From the NCBI GenBank assembly GCA_049999765.1, contig JBNGIQ010007706.1:1-64000 (forward strand): 64,000 bases of DNA, read 5' to 3'. Origin of the DNA: Phaeoceros laevis. Its lineage: Eukaryota > Anthocerotophyta > Anthocerotopsida > Notothyladales. The position numbers were made by a program, and so were the translations under genes. This document shows positions 1 to 12,576 of this stretch, piece by piece. Position 1 is the stretch's first letter. Each line of letters starts with the position of its first letter. The notes under the pieces are model-generated. The model was not told the DNA's origin. It made no database searches and worked only from the letters and a program-made list of their open reading frames with translations.

Positions 1-3000
1 AGATTCAGGACTGAAGATATCGTTTCTGAGCATTTCAGGGACATACAATGTGGACCATGGTCAGTCAAGGTTGAAAGATTATCTAACGAACTGTCTGGAC
101 AAGCTTGAAAGGCAGGAATTCATAGTTGCTGGGAGCTCTGTCTTGAATGTTCATTTTATGTCAGATGTCAGGTCCACTTGATGACTCCCAACCAAGGAGC
201 TACGAGTTCACCAAGAGGAAAGCATCCACACATGTATACATTTGAAGCAACCATTGTAACCAAGTTTCACCAGGGACCTGCAGCTTGCAAGGCAGACGTG
301 ACTTCAGTGCAGACCTTTGTCAAGATTGAAGCTCTCAAGTGACGCACAAAGTTCTCTTGAAAGCATTGTTGAAAGCCTGGGCATAGATTCCTCGGTGACC
401 CTTGGCAAGAAATATTGGAAAGCTCGCTTGAAGATTTCACGACTGGTCGAGATTGGAACCTCACAAGCTACTTGTACCGACTTTAGCCAGCAGCTCTGAC
501 CATTTTTTGAATAGCTACATGTATGCATCAAAGTTGTGTAGACACTTACAAGTTGTGGGCTTGTTTCCTGAAACTTGTCAGTCCTGAATCTTGCATTTGC
601 ATCCAGAATTCGTCATCGACAGGCCCTGGTGACACACCTGTAGCTGTCGCCCTCGATGCCCTGGAACACATGGTAAAACAGAGAATTCATGGTTTAGTCG
701 GCAGAACTTACAAGTCGCGCCGGCGCTCAACCGTGAGTCGACGCCCGTGGACAGGAAATTTAATGAAACTGTCAGTGAGGTAGAGCTATCCTTCCATTCA
801 TGAATCCTTCCGAGCAACTGCTGTTGAATTTGACAGCCCACACAAAGACAATAACCGTACCAGCCGGCATGAGTTGGTTCATGGCTGACTGAGTGAGGTC
901 TACCGAAGGTTGCACAGCACATTGTCAAGGAGAGCCCTGGGGTGCAGGCATATATATCTATAGAATAGAATCGCTGAAGAAGGAAGCAGCTGTTGAAAGG
1001 TGGTAGCAGACCTGTGGGTTGGCCTTGAACCTTGGAGGAATTGAGAAAGTGGGAGCAACTTGTAGAGAGCGCAGGGCCGAACTCGGAGCTGCTGCTGGGA
1101 GGCTTGCAAGAGCCTTGCTTGCTGCTGTCTGCAGGAGAGACTCCAACACTTGTAAGGTCCTTATGCTGCGAACCATGCTGATATCAGCCGAGCTTTCAAT
1201 CCTCCTTTTGGACCGGGTCCCTCTCGAGTGGCCCGGCCCAGCAGATGAGGAAGGAGAGACTGGCGCCTCTTGCTTCTCTGACAAGGTTGGGCAGGTTCAC
1301 GAGCAGGTGATGCACCATTGGCAGGCAGGAGGAACTCATGCTAGCTAGCTATAGCGGTAGCGCTGACCAGTCCTTGGCAAATGTTCTAAAGATGAAGCTC
1401 CTCGAGTGAGCCTGCTGGGAGGCAAAGTCCAGCCCGAATGGAGAGTCCTGATCGATACCACAAACTCGCGAAACTATATATTATATAGCTATTGGCCGGC
1501 GCAGAGCTTCCAATAATTTTACTGGACCCGTTGGAAATTGAAGCACTGGTCACCCGATGTCGGGCCTAGCTTATCCCATCTGGAGGAGCTCGCTCGACCA
1601 CGATCGCTACTCAGAGGCGTGCGTGCTGCGGTAGGCGCCGCTCTCTCTTTCTGCAAAGAACACATGGTGCTAGCTATATAGCCGTTCTGGAGTACTCAAG
1701 ATTGTGCCTGCAACACTTGTGGCTGCTTGTGGACAGGTTCCGTCAGCCTGCTGTGACTGCTCTTTCCGCAGTCTCATCAGAAAACCCTGCGGCAACCTTG
1801 AATTGCTTGTTGTAGCTACCTGCCAGGTAGCCCTTCCCCGGTGAGCAGCTTGCAACCGGTATCCCGTGGGCCCCAGGCGCCAGACCCGCATGGGCAACGA
1901 GTTCGATACAGTAGGCGCTGCGGACATGACATGGTGAGAGTCCCATTATTTGCGGGCCTTGTTTCTGGCGTTTGTCCGGATTTGAGGGCCAATACGATCG
2001 CCTGGCAGCCGATTTTTGGTGTTTGCCCAACTACATTACTGTAGCCCGTAATTTTAGGCACTAGTCGGAATGACTGGACTGTGGCTCCGACAGCGACCGT
2101 ACCTCCTACTGTACGTTGTGGGGACACTTCTGTCCAAGGCTACAAGGAAGAAAGGAAGGATCCATATACAGTGCTCCAGCTTTGGGAAAAAGCCACCACC
2201 ACTTCCTTTGGACAACTGGAAGATATCGACGCAGGCATGCGACGCTAGCGACCTTTCTCCCAGCAGCATCGACCTCGAGTGAACATGGGATTCAGGGCGT
2301 GGAGATACAGCCCTGGGCGACACTTGTCCCTTAACCAAGTCTGTCAATCTGGCTCACTCTATAGCTCCATTGACAACTTTAAGGATGGACACTTGTCCCG
2401 CAATAAGCTTAAGGTTGAGCAATGTTGGGCAGACTGTCCATATATAGCAACACTTACTTGGAATTGCGCCACTTGTCTCTGGCTTTAAGAGCTAGCTAGC
2501 CAGCTAGCAACGGGACACATGTCCTACGATTCCTGCTCCTCCTACGTGGGGAGGCCAAGGCTTCACGAGGAAACTGGTACGACTGTACCCTCTACGAGTA
2601 CTTGGAAAACTTGAAATAATTATTACAACAAGCTGGCAAGCACGTACCTGCTTTTAAAATTTGGAATCCTCCACTCAAGAGATCTAGACTACACCAAGCA
2701 ACAATAACTTAAATGGATGTCTCCAGGGCTGCACCTCCTGGAAACAGGGTCTCCTGTAGCTCTGCACTCGTGCGTTCTCAGACACTGCAGCCACCAGTAG
2801 CACAAAGGCAGCACACTGCACATGGTCGAGAGCTAGCTAGCTAGCTAGCTGGACAGTTCTATGCTTCCAATTTCTACCCTCCGGCCGGCTGACGTACCCA
2901 TTTGTTGGAGTTTTGTCCCACTTCATCATTGACTGTTGCACAGCTCTGTCTCATAGATGTCCCACCAGGGCAACTTGAACATGCTTGTATACCAAAAGGG

Positions 3001-4106
3001 CCTTCACTGGCCTGCCAATGGAGAGCATCGACAGCATTATGGGTGACAAGGGAGAACCCGTGGGGCAAGGTGCAGCTAAAACTGGCGCCATTGAAACCCT
3101 CCCACAGGCTCAACGCTGGAGAGACCCTTTTGTTCGATTTTACCTTGAGGAAGTTGAGAAGCCTACGCTAAGAAGGTTCACAGGGAATACTTAGAAAAGC
3201 TCACACTTGATAGCTGCGCAGTTTAGACAAGTGTCCGCGTTAGGGAGCATCCATTGAGAGCGATGTTTTGTGCTGGGTGCTTGAAGCAATGCTTCGGCAC
3301 AACGTAAGCGTTTCCAAATTTTTTAAGCAATGCCTATTGGCCAAAAAAAAACTTGAACATGCTTAGGGTTAGCCTAGAGGTGAAGGAGTTGAGCCAGAAT
3401 CGCAGGAACCATGCATTCACAGGTATCAATGCCTTCTAAGGTATCCTCATATCCGACAATAATTCCAGTGGGATTCTCCTCTCTCCCATCAGTCTTGAGT
3501 CTTGACAGCAGGAGAAACAATACATTGGGCCATATAGACCAAGCAGTGCTCGCAACACTACAGGGCCACACGAGATACAGGTCCCGGAAATGCAACACTG
3601 TCAACTCATCGGAGTGCTCGCAACAATACAGGGCACACGAGATACAGGTCCCGGAAATGCAACTGTCAACTCATCAGACCGGTTGGAACCAGTTGGTTCT
3701 ATATGCACACGTATCAGTACTGCATCGTCGTTTCTGGGGTGGGGTCCCATATGCGCGATTTTGCACAGGATTCCCGCTAACAACGGCTGTCAACGCATAT
3801 ACCAAGTATGATGGCATGCCACATTGCCCACCCACCCACTCACGCCCACCCACCCACACTATCCTGGGCATGTAGCGCCCCTCATCACACACCTTTCCGT
3901 GTATGCAACATGTGTAGCCGCCCTATTCCTTGGACGGTTTTCGCCGCGAGAATAGGATGCTAGTGTGGGTGCCAAGTTAAGGGGGTTAGGGTTAGCTATT
4001 TATGAACGAAATGCATCCCAGGCCGTTTCGGTTGCGACAAGCTCCCCAAGTGTCCAACTGCAAGGCGGGCACCGCAAGCTTCACCCCCTCACTAGACCAG
4101 CGAGCG
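1..4106. other. Gene-free stretch
   Basis: I see no supported gene here. The open frames are short, overlap on both strands and resemble no family I know. The DNA has TAGC tetranucleotide runs (near 1336, 2487 and 2829), several GGACA-N2-4-TGTCC inverted repeats (2121-3235), a 66-bp tandem duplication (3546-3677) and a CCCA-rich run near 3826-3860. Confidence 0.6.
3546..3677. repeat. Two-copy tandem duplication, about 66 bp unit
   Basis: Two direct copies (about 3546-3611 and 3612-3677) share the core GAGATACAGGTCCCGGAAAT and the end GTCAACTCATC. They differ by a few substitutions and small indels. No coding role is visible. Confidence 0.85.
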
Positions 4107-4109
4107 TAA

Positions 4110-4492
4110 GGCTGGGTTTGCATGAGACCCAGACCCGGAAGTGCACGACGGGTCGGTGGGTAATTCACATGCGACCCGGAAGTGCACCCGGGCAAGGGAA
4201 AATGACCTGTCCGTGTCGGTTTTGGCTCACCGGATGCGCCAGGGATCGAGCCAAAAAAATTAAGCACCGGCCACGAATCAGTACTGGGATGGGGGGCTGA
4301 GCCGAGCCGCTGACATGTCACCCGCTTCGGGACCCGGAGAAGTCTAGGTGTACCTAAAAAAACACCGAGAGTTTTTCTCTGGTCCAAAGCGGGGCTATGT
4401 GCTATTCGACAAAAATGTTACTTGTCTTTAGCGTGACTAGGCACGCCAAGTTCCGGGTATGAGCGTATTCTGGGTCTCATGCAAACTTAGCC
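4110..4492. mobile_element. Tourist-like (PIF/Harbinger) MITE, copy 1
   Basis: The left end GGCTGGGTTTGCATGAGACC is mirrored at the right end (reverse complement GGCTAAGTTTGCATGAGACC), giving terminal inverted repeats of about 24 bp with two mismatches. TAA directly flanks both sides (4107-4109 and 4493-4495). A three-base TAA target duplication and a GGCT..GTTTG terminus are hallmarks of Tourist/PIF-Harbinger MITEs. The 383-bp interior has no coding frame, so the element is non-autonomous. Confidence 0.8.
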
Positions 4493-4495
4493 TAA

Positions 4496-4827
4496 GGGCT
4501 ATTTCCCATGCTCACCCGGCCGGGTCGGATGTCGCGGGACCGAAAGGGTGGTCATTTTTTATGACCACCCGTGAGTCCAAACCCCTTTTTTATCTGAGCG
4601 GATCCGAGCAGGTAGTCAAAATCTGAGCTTATCTGAGCCGCTAGTCAAAATCAGGGCCGCCCTGAATCGGTACCTCACTAAAAATAGTCGCGGATGAAAC
4701 CGGGCCGGCCCGGGTTTCACAGCACGTCCATCCAAAAACGAGCAATTATGACCCTTTGAACGAGCAATTATGACCCTTTGTCTTTTGCGGCCAAAACATG
4801 GGTCGGGCCCTTCATGGGAAATGGCCG
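4496..4827. mobile_element. Tourist-like MITE, copy 2, abutting copy 1
   Basis: The left end GGGCTATTTCCCATG matches the reverse complement of the right end (CGGCCATTTCCCATG) with two mismatches. TAA flanks it at 4493-4495, shared with the preceding element, and at 4828-4830. Inside are a perfect 10-bp hairpin with a T5 loop (4546-4570) and two tandem copies of a 22-bp unit (about 4737-4780). The termini differ from copy 1 beyond GGC, so this is probably another family. Confidence 0.65.
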
Positions 4828-5410
4828 TAAGGGTAGGGTTTCACCAGCCAGAGATTGGGGTGAGGTGGTGGGCCCGGGGTTAGGACCGCCCACCAGGGAG
4901 AGCAGCAACCAATCAGCGGTCGCCATCGCGCATGGATGCCATCCATCGCACATACATCCATCATCATGTGGCATACAACACGGACACACGGACGGGTTTA
5001 TGCCCGGTTGCTGCTCGCTCCCTCTCTCTCTATCTCGTCTGTGCCCGTCAGGAGTAACGGAACGGACGAAAGTCAGGATTTGATAAGGAGAAAGGCCTTC
5101 TGTTCTGCACTGTTTGTGAGAAGAACCGTAAGCGAAACTGGGCGATATGTTTATTCAAGACATGCAACGACATAAATTTTCATGGAGAAGAGAGGGTGCT
5201 GGATGGGAAGGTGAGAAAAAGTGAAATATGAAAAAAGAGTAAAAAAAGAGTGTAGGTGAGGGCAGGGTACTCTATGAGGGGAGAAAAGGGTGGCTCGGTC
5301 AGCTAGGTGGGTAGGCTGTCTGGGACCCCAAAAAAAAAAAAAAAAGAGTACAGGTTTTGCCGGATTTCTGCATGTGCCAAATTGTATAATTGTATTAGGA
5401 GGAACTTGCC

Positions 5411-5510
5411 NNNNNNNNNNNNNNNNNNNNNNNNNNNNNNNNNNNNNNNNNNNNNNNNNNNNNNNNNNNNNNNNNNNNNNNNNNNNNNNNNNNNNNNNNN
5501 NNNNNNNNNN
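5411..5510. other. Assembly gap (100 N)
   Basis: A run of exactly 100 N, a size often used for gaps of unknown length. It lies shortly before a decayed PPR gene, so upstream PPR sequence may be hidden here. Confidence 0.98.
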
Positions 5511-5734
5511 AAACCATGGTGCTTTACCGCACGGGACAGTGGTGCATGCTTTTGGTCGGGTGTCACGCGGTCAAAAACCTTAAAATTTGACGCGTGATTT
5601 GGCCAAGGACACACCCAAGTACTGTAGAGGGACGGGCTGATATCCAGCCGGGAAAACCCGATGCACATGGGGCCAGCTAGCCGGTTGTCGTCGAAGCATG
5701 TGTTAACCCTCATACACCGTTAGAGGTGTTGCCT

Positions 5735-7215
5735 CATCGTGACGTGGTGTTCGGGACTGCAGTGATAGCTGGGTACGCAGAGGAGGAAGACGATGAGGTG
5801 GCTTTGGAATTATGTGTACAAATGCAACAAGGTGTCGTACCTGATGCCTGAGCAGTTGTTGGTGGATTGAAAGCTTGCTCGAGCCTTGCTGCGTTGGAAG
5901 AGTGGCAGAGACATGATGAGATACGTCTGAAGAAAAACTCTCTGCAGAAGGCTCGACTCAGATGGACAGGGAGTTCTAGTCAGATATATTCGTTGGAAAC
6001 AGCCTAGTGGATGTGTACGCAAAATGCGGGAGCCTTGTAAGGCATGTATTTGAGAAGATGCCCCGTTGAGATGTGGTTTCCTGGAACACCATGATTCTGG
6101 GGTATGCTCAGGCTGAGTGTGAAGAGGCACTGAAACTGTATGCACATATGCAGAAAGAAGGGTTCCTAACGGATGCTCAAGCATTTGTCGGTGCACTCAA
6201 AGCTTGCACTAGCCTAGCTACAGCAGAAGCGGTGAAGTGATCGCATGATACGCGTGAAGGAGCATACCATGGGGCAAGACAGGGCCATCCACTTGAGAAT
6301 AGTAAGAGGGTGGGTGTGATTCAAATATATTTGTTGCAACGGTGGAGGCTTATGCTAAATGTGGGAGTCTGGATGCTGCTATGCGTGTTTTTTAAAACAT
6401 GTCCTATCGTGATGTAGTTTCCTGGGTGCCATGATTTCGGGGCATGCTCACATGGAAGACGGTGAAGTGGCTTTGGAACTGTACACACAGATGCAACAAG
6501 AAGGTGTGTAGTACCCGATCGCCGGTAGTTTGTCTGTGCACTCAATGCTTGCTGCAGTGCAGCAAGCTAGAGAAGGGCAAGGAAATCCATGCACAAGTAT
6601 GTGAAGTTGGGTCTGAAGCTGCTGATTTAGCGAGTAGGCTTATTGACATGTATGTTTACAAATGTGGCAGCATGCTCAACGCACGACAGTTATTCGAAGC
6701 CTTGCCCACAAGAGACTCTGTGACATGGAATTCATTAATTTCAAGATATGCTCGCCAAGGAGAAAGTGGACCTGTGTTTGAACTCTTTGAGCAGATGAAG
6801 CAAGTCGTTATGCAGTTGGAGGACACCACATTTCTTAGCTTTCTCACTGTGTGCAGTCATGTGGCTCAGTAGACAAGGGCCAGATGTACTTTGAGGCTAT
6901 GACTAGAGAGTTTGGCATCACTCCGAAGATTGAGCACTACAGTTGCATAATTGGCCTTCTTGGTCGGGCAGGGCATGTGGACAAGGCAATGGCTGTGGCA
7001 AGGACAATGCCGTTCCGCTCTGACAGCAGTGTGTTAGGAGTCTGTTGGGTGCGTGTCAAAAATCGAGTGCTACGGAGCTCGAAAGGCAGGCCGTTGAGTT
7101 GGCAGTGACGTTGGATAGGTATGATGCGCAGCATGTGTTGATGTCAAACATCTATGCAGCTGCTCACATGTAGGAGGATGCTAGGGCCGTCCGGGCAATG
7201 GGAGAGCAAATATGT
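5735..7215 (+). pseudogene. PLS-class PPR pseudogene
   Basis: Translated pieces on the + strand match successive PPR repeats, but stops and frameshifts interrupt them. Near 5740 the frame reads RDVV..GTAVIAGYA. Stops follow around 5850-6240. A better stretch at 6570-6870 contains KGKEIHAQV, DMYVYKCGSMLNARQLFEAL, DSVTWNSLISRYARQGES and a TFLSFLTVCSH repeat. After a shift near 6870, DKGQMYFEAM and IEHYSCIIGLLGRAGHVDKAM follow, then an E1-like MSNIYAAAHM near 7140 that is cut by a stop. PPR proteins bind organellar RNA, and this class usually serves RNA editing. This copy cannot encode a full protein. Confidence 0.85.
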
Positions 7216-7689
7216 GGAAAGAAAAGTCATGTCAGATCACGCGAAATAGGAACACACCTGTCCCTGGATGGGGAGCTCCCGGTTGCCGGTCGAAAAACCT
7301 GGCGAGGTGTTCGATTCCCATTGATGGAGTCGGCTAGACACCATAATCACCTTGACACTACCTGTCATTTACAACGGTTTCCTTTTGTGCATGTCTATGC
7401 GGTGCGGGGTAGGAACAGACGAACAGACTCAACAGACCCGTCATGTACACTTCCGAAGAAGTTATTGCAGACATCAGTCTCTGAGCCTCAGTTTTCAACT
7501 GCTGGTCATCTCTTGTCTACACTTTGGACATGCTCGGGACACACTCTTGACCTGACACACAGCAGAAAGAGAAAAACAAACTACTAAGTATATTTATGGT
7601 GCTTGGTTAAAAATTGTCTGGTTGATTAAAGGCCTGCCCCTGCCTTGTCCAGGGTAAAGACTGGCCGCTATGGCAGGGCGTTTTGAGTC

Positions 7690-9060
7690 ATCAGCTTATA
7701 ACAGGCAAGGATCTATTCCAAAGCTTAGGCAAGGTTCCTATTCGTGTGGAATTAGCCAGGTACCTGCCTGTGCCCCAAGTCCATAAATGAACTTCCTTCC
7801 TCCATGGACCGTGTAGCAGCCTGCTTCTTGGTTTGCCCAAGCGTGATGTCCTCTGCATTGGGTGGCGGCAAGGCAAAACACATATCCTTCCTCCTCCGCT
7901 TTGACGAAAAGGTCTTGCAGCTGTGGACTCACCTCTTGGCTTATAAAACGATCTCGTTTTCCCACAAAAAAATGCATACACAACTCCCCCCAAATCTGTC
8001 CACCAGCTCTGTCCTGGCTGCTTCCATGCTTGTGTTTCCAATCTCATTGCCTGAATATCCTTGCTTCCTCCCACATTTCAGCAGCCGCATATATACTTGC
8101 AGCAAGACATGCTGCAGCATCATTTGTATCCAGCCTCCTTTGCAGACTCAAAAGCCTCTCTTCCATGCTGCACATGATTCCACTTTCGACAACCACACAT
8201 GACAGTTTGCCACAAAGCAATATCCGATTGGCAAGGCATTCACTTTGCCGTTGCCATCGCCTTGTCCACTTGGCCTGCACTGCCAAGAAGATCAACCATG
8301 CGAGTATGGTGCACTACTGCTGGAGTGATGCCAAAATCTTTGGTCATTTCCCCAAAGTACTTCTAGCTCTTATCCACTAGACCCACATGACTACATACAG
8401 TGCGAACGCTAAGGTAAGTGATACCGTCGGGCTTTCAGCCGCCCCACCGCTTCATCTTCTCAAACAAATAAAAGACAGGTTGCCTTTCTCCTTGACGAGC
8501 ATACCCTGCAATCAATGTGTTCCATGTTACAATGCCTACTGCTGGTAGTGCATCAAACACCTGCCAGGTATCAACCATGCTCCCACACGTAGCAAACATG
8601 TCAACCAGACTGCTTGCCAAAAATAAGTCGTTCTAAAGTCCAGCCTTTGCAATGTCGGCATGGATCTTCGTTCCCATTTGCAGGCCTACCACACTACAAC
8701 AAAGCTTTCTGCGCGCCAACAAATGCCAGGGCATCCGGTTCGACTCCTTCCTGTTGAATCTGCATGTACAGCTGGGAGCCATTTCACCTTCCGCCACCCC
8801 AGGATCATGGACGTCCAGGAAACTACATTACGATGAGGCATCTTCTCAAAGACAAACCTAGCATCCACCAAGCTCCCACATTTAGCATATATATACATCT
8901 ACTAGCATGTTCCCCACAAACGAATCTAAGACAGAGCCATTGTTAACGACATCTGTGTGGATGGTTCTAACTTGCTGGAGGCACCAGCTTCTCTTCGTAC
9001 TACGTTTGGTCTCATCTGATTTGACCACACTTCTGCAAGCCTTAACCTTGGGCAGCTACA
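7690..9060 (-). pseudogene. PLS-class PPR pseudogene with E domain
   Basis: Read on the minus strand from about 9060 down, fragments follow normal PPR order: [41 protein letters not shown], then DMFATCGSMVDTWQVFDALP, VTWNTLIAGYARQGER, and E-domain pieces (AAEMWEEARIFRQ; QSWWTDLGGVVYAFFCGKTR). Several frame changes and stops separate them. The wording closely follows the intact PPR gene at 33.1-35.4 kb, so this is probably a decayed paralogue. It lies tail to tail with the pseudogene at 5.7-7.2 kb, about 0.5 kb apart. Confidence 0.85.
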
Positions 9061-12000
9061 AAGTTAACATGCGCATACACAAGGGCATGTGCCTATTGCG
9101 TACACAATGCATTACAAGGGCATGTACTTCCTAATACTTATTCGAAAAACATGCAGCTAGTCTAGTATCTAGCTAGTCTACTTGTTCACCAGTACCCTTC
9201 CTCTGTGTGACTCGATGACACAGGAGATGGTCACAACCGGGCGTCCTCCTTCAGCAATCCTACATTCTTCGACACTAATGCTGCTCTAAGCTTGCTGGGT
9301 GAAGAAACAAACCCAAGATTGACTGTACAGTATTATGAGAATGCAACTCTAGTACACCTGTACAAGTACTTCACAAGCAAGTTCATACGGAAAATCCCAT
9401 GATCCCAAGCCAAACCGATAAGAACTGGATGTCGCCACCCGCTGCCTCGGATAAGCGACAGGAAACGAAACGAAACGAAACAAAACGAAACGAGGATGCT
9501 GGTAGTCTACCTGTACGTCCATGTAGTGTCAGACAAATATGCAGATATCACCGTCGCCAGCTGCTCAGCTCAACATGCTTGCTTCGATTTCGTAAATCCT
9601 TCTTCAAGCTTCAAAGAAGGACGCAAGGTTGTGACTACCTCTTGTATCATCTTCTCATGCGAGAAAGAACTCTTAAGCACATGCCGTTGCAGTTGTGGCC
9701 AGAGATACAAAGCTCAGAACTTCATCAATGGCAGGCCCTCACAACGATGCTTGCAACCTTGTTTGACTTGACTGACCTTGCATACAGCACTGCAGAAGTA
9801 GATTCGAGAAGACTTGGATGTAGAGCACTGCGAAACATCCAATTGGAGCTTCTCCAAGGGTCGCAACAAGCTGCTGATAAGCTTGGCACCGCTGCTGGAC
9901 CTGCATTGGACGAAGATCACAATGTCCTGCTCTTCATCGTTTTGATCTATGACCACCTCGACATTTACGTCGTTGGAGATGGATAAATCTGGGACATAGG
10001 TGCCATTTGGCGACAATTTTGCTGCTGCTGCTGGCTCCGGAACAGCTGTCTTCTTGTTTCCTTATCAATGCGTCCACGCAGCTTTTCAGTACGGTGCCCT
10101 AATCTGGACTGCCGGCCAATTGGTCATGCTAGCTAGGTCTTCTAAGTTATAAGTAAGCACAACCGCATTATATGTACCCGCCCAAACCCATTATACGTAC
10201 CCGCCCAGTTAAAAGCTGCGTGTTGACTCCTACACGGCGTTAATACACGTTAAACGTAATAAATTCATTCATTCCTTTTGCACAGAAACACAAAATTGCA
10301 AGCATGCAGCACGAGTGGCGAGTCTAGCTGAATTCGCAAGGAAGAACACACACTTGTAAAAATCCTTGTAGAAATGATACGCAAATGAGGGTTACAGCTA
10401 ATGTCATCGAGGATGCACCGGTGCATAAGTTGGAACTTGCTAAGACTATAAAGTGTTCTTCCCGGATACTTACCTATGACCCCCTTTTTCTCTCATCTAG
10501 CTGTTGCCGTCGTGCGAGAGCGCCATGGAACCCGGTAGCATTCACAGCATGGTGGCAATGGTCCGTCCACACGGATCAAAACGACTATTGGGGCTCCCTT
10601 TGGTTTAAGCGCTAAGCTAATGCTAGAGTTGATGGGATAAGCATGCTTAGCTTTTTAGCAGCAGTTGCGGTTATAGACGGTACAGGTGGACTGCTAGGTC
10701 TATGCTTCGTGGCCAGCCTTGTCCTGTCATGCGGACAAGTTACTTAGATGCCTGCGCTGCACAGTGTCTCCCAGCATTTTCCTGATTTATACGAAGAAGC
10801 TAGAGGCTGTGGGCTTGCTCAAGGGCGCTCTGATCTGGAGGGGAAGTAGAAGAAGAGACCTAGTTTATGTCTTAGAGGGCTTTGGAAGAAATCCCTGTGT
10901 GACGTTGTTTTGGCTTGTTCATGTTTTAAGTGGGTTCAATTGGCGGAAGTTGTGCTTTCTGGGCCGTCAGCCCGAGTGTTGTGTCTCATGGGAATCGTGT
11001 TAGTCTGTGTTCAGATCCAGGAAGCATGTAATTGTGGTAATAGGACATTAAGCAGCTCAATCGAGGTAGTGGATGAACAGTAAAAATGCTGCTATGAGGC
11101 CTGACTGTGTTGTATCCTAGTAAGCTAGTGGCTGGAAGCATTTTCTCCCAAGTTACGCTGGCGCAAAGGACGAAATGGCAAAACAAGCATTCTTGGTGGC
11201 GTAGCTGTGTACTTTAAGCGAGGTTCAGACCGAGGGAGATTTTAAAAAGATAGAGAAGGCAAGGAAGGTACCCGTCAAGGGCCTGTCACTGTTTGAAGGG
11301 CGAGCACCGGCCCGTTTACACCACTAGTTGGAGAGGTGGTTCAGAAAGCTGCGACCTGACAGGACCACGGCCTTACGGTTATCAAGCAGGCAACGTGGCA
11401 GGTTGTAAGAGCAGAATGAACTCAAATAACTAACTAAGCTACTCATAGCTAGGCGCAAGCGTAGTGTGCAGTGTGTAAAGAAACGTAAGAAATGGCGAGC
11501 CCAGCAACACTGCTGCTAACATGCACGCAACATATTTAAACCTTGATGTCCGAGATGTAGGTCTGCATCGTGAAATCTTGAATAATAAGCAAAATGAGAT
11601 AATTGACAAGGCTTTTTTCTTTGCTATTTGGTTTATTTAGAAAGCGCCCTGCTCTGTTTTTGGTTCACCAAGCTCAATATAAAATGCACGTGTTGGGAGA
11701 CTACAAATAAAAGCGCCCTACTCTTTCCTGATCTATAAGGAGGACACCACTTGCTCTCTCATCATCCATAACTTTGTATTCCAACTGCGATTAACGTGTA
11801 GGTCAAAATGTACTATTGACAAATCTTTGCACTGCTAGTACGGAAACAATTTATAATTGAATCGCGGTGATTTAAAAACATCATGCTCAAAATGTGCAAT
11901 CAATTGTAGGTTCTGGTACATTCATCAGAATGAACAGATCATAAAGGGAGTCTGCACACATCCAACAGATTTTGTTGCAAAGTACACCAGTATATTCAGC

Positions 12001-12570
12001 ATGGACCCATCTCTGGCAACCAAAGAATACCTTAAGCGCATATATGATACGCCTATCTACATATTTGCACCCGTTGCCTCTGATACCAACACTCCACCTT
12101 CTCTCTAGAAGCCAGCGGCTTCTCTCTCCTCGCTCGTCTATGGCTATGGCTGCCACCTAGGGTTTCCGCGCGCCGCTGCCCGTTTCACTGCCTTTCCGTC
12201 GTCCGATCGGCCTGAAACCAAGTGCATTGCGGTCGCCTCGTCAAGGCAATCCTAGGAGTGCTAAAATTTATCGGTTTAGGTGCACTTTTGTTTGTGTTTT
12301 CTGTCTTTCCCTTCAGTCGCCATCACCCTGCTAGGGATTGCTTTTCCAGGCCTTAGGCCTGCATTCTGATCGTCTTCACAAGGTGAATCTGGAAGTGCTA
12401 ACCTCTGCCTGTTTCTTTGCTGTTTTCTTTGTTGGTTTTCTTGCTGATGCTTGCTCTTCTGCCCATTTTTTGCTTCCACAGCCTAGGACAGATTTGTGGT
12501 GGTTTTTGCCTTGCTCTCTATCGGATTCCAGCCAGCTGCACCCCAGATTGTGAAAAGAGTCTTGTGCAAG
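9061..12570. other. Mostly gene-free stretch
   Basis: Apart from a possible bHLH tail at 9.7-10.0 kb, I see no supported gene. There is a GAAAC microsatellite (about 9461-9495) and a short direct repeat containing TACCCGCCCA (10165-10208). The GC-richer part around 12.1-12.55 kb could be a former 5' region of the PPR copy that follows. Confidence 0.5.
9714..9995 (-). pseudogene. Possible bHLH factor C-terminal (ACT-like) fragment
   Basis: On the minus strand a frame of about 90 residues contains NVEVVIDQN, IVIFVQCRSSSGAKLISSLL and LEKLQLDVSQCS. This follows the pattern of the ACT-like domain after the helix-loop-helix in several plant bHLH factors (VEV...IFVQC..G.L...L..LE.L.LDV). No basic or HLH region precedes it: the upstream frame soon hits stops beyond 10.07 kb, and no candidate exon is evident up to 11 kb. 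It is either a gene remnant or an orphan exon. The family call is tentative. Confidence 0.35.
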
Positions 12571-12576
12571 CACTTG

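Noticed and set aside
1019-1348. 109-codon open frame
   Set aside because: Overlapped by an equally long frame on the other strand; low-complexity Ala/Arg composition and no family resemblance.
7255-7330. tRNA-like sequence around GTGTTCGATTCCC
   Set aside because: The bases flanking the TTCGA core do not pair as a T stem, and no acceptor or anticodon arm can be drawn.
9399-9986. 195-codon open frame on the + strand
   Set aside because: It runs antisense through the bHLH-like fragment and starts in a GAAAC microsatellite. Its sequence resembles nothing.
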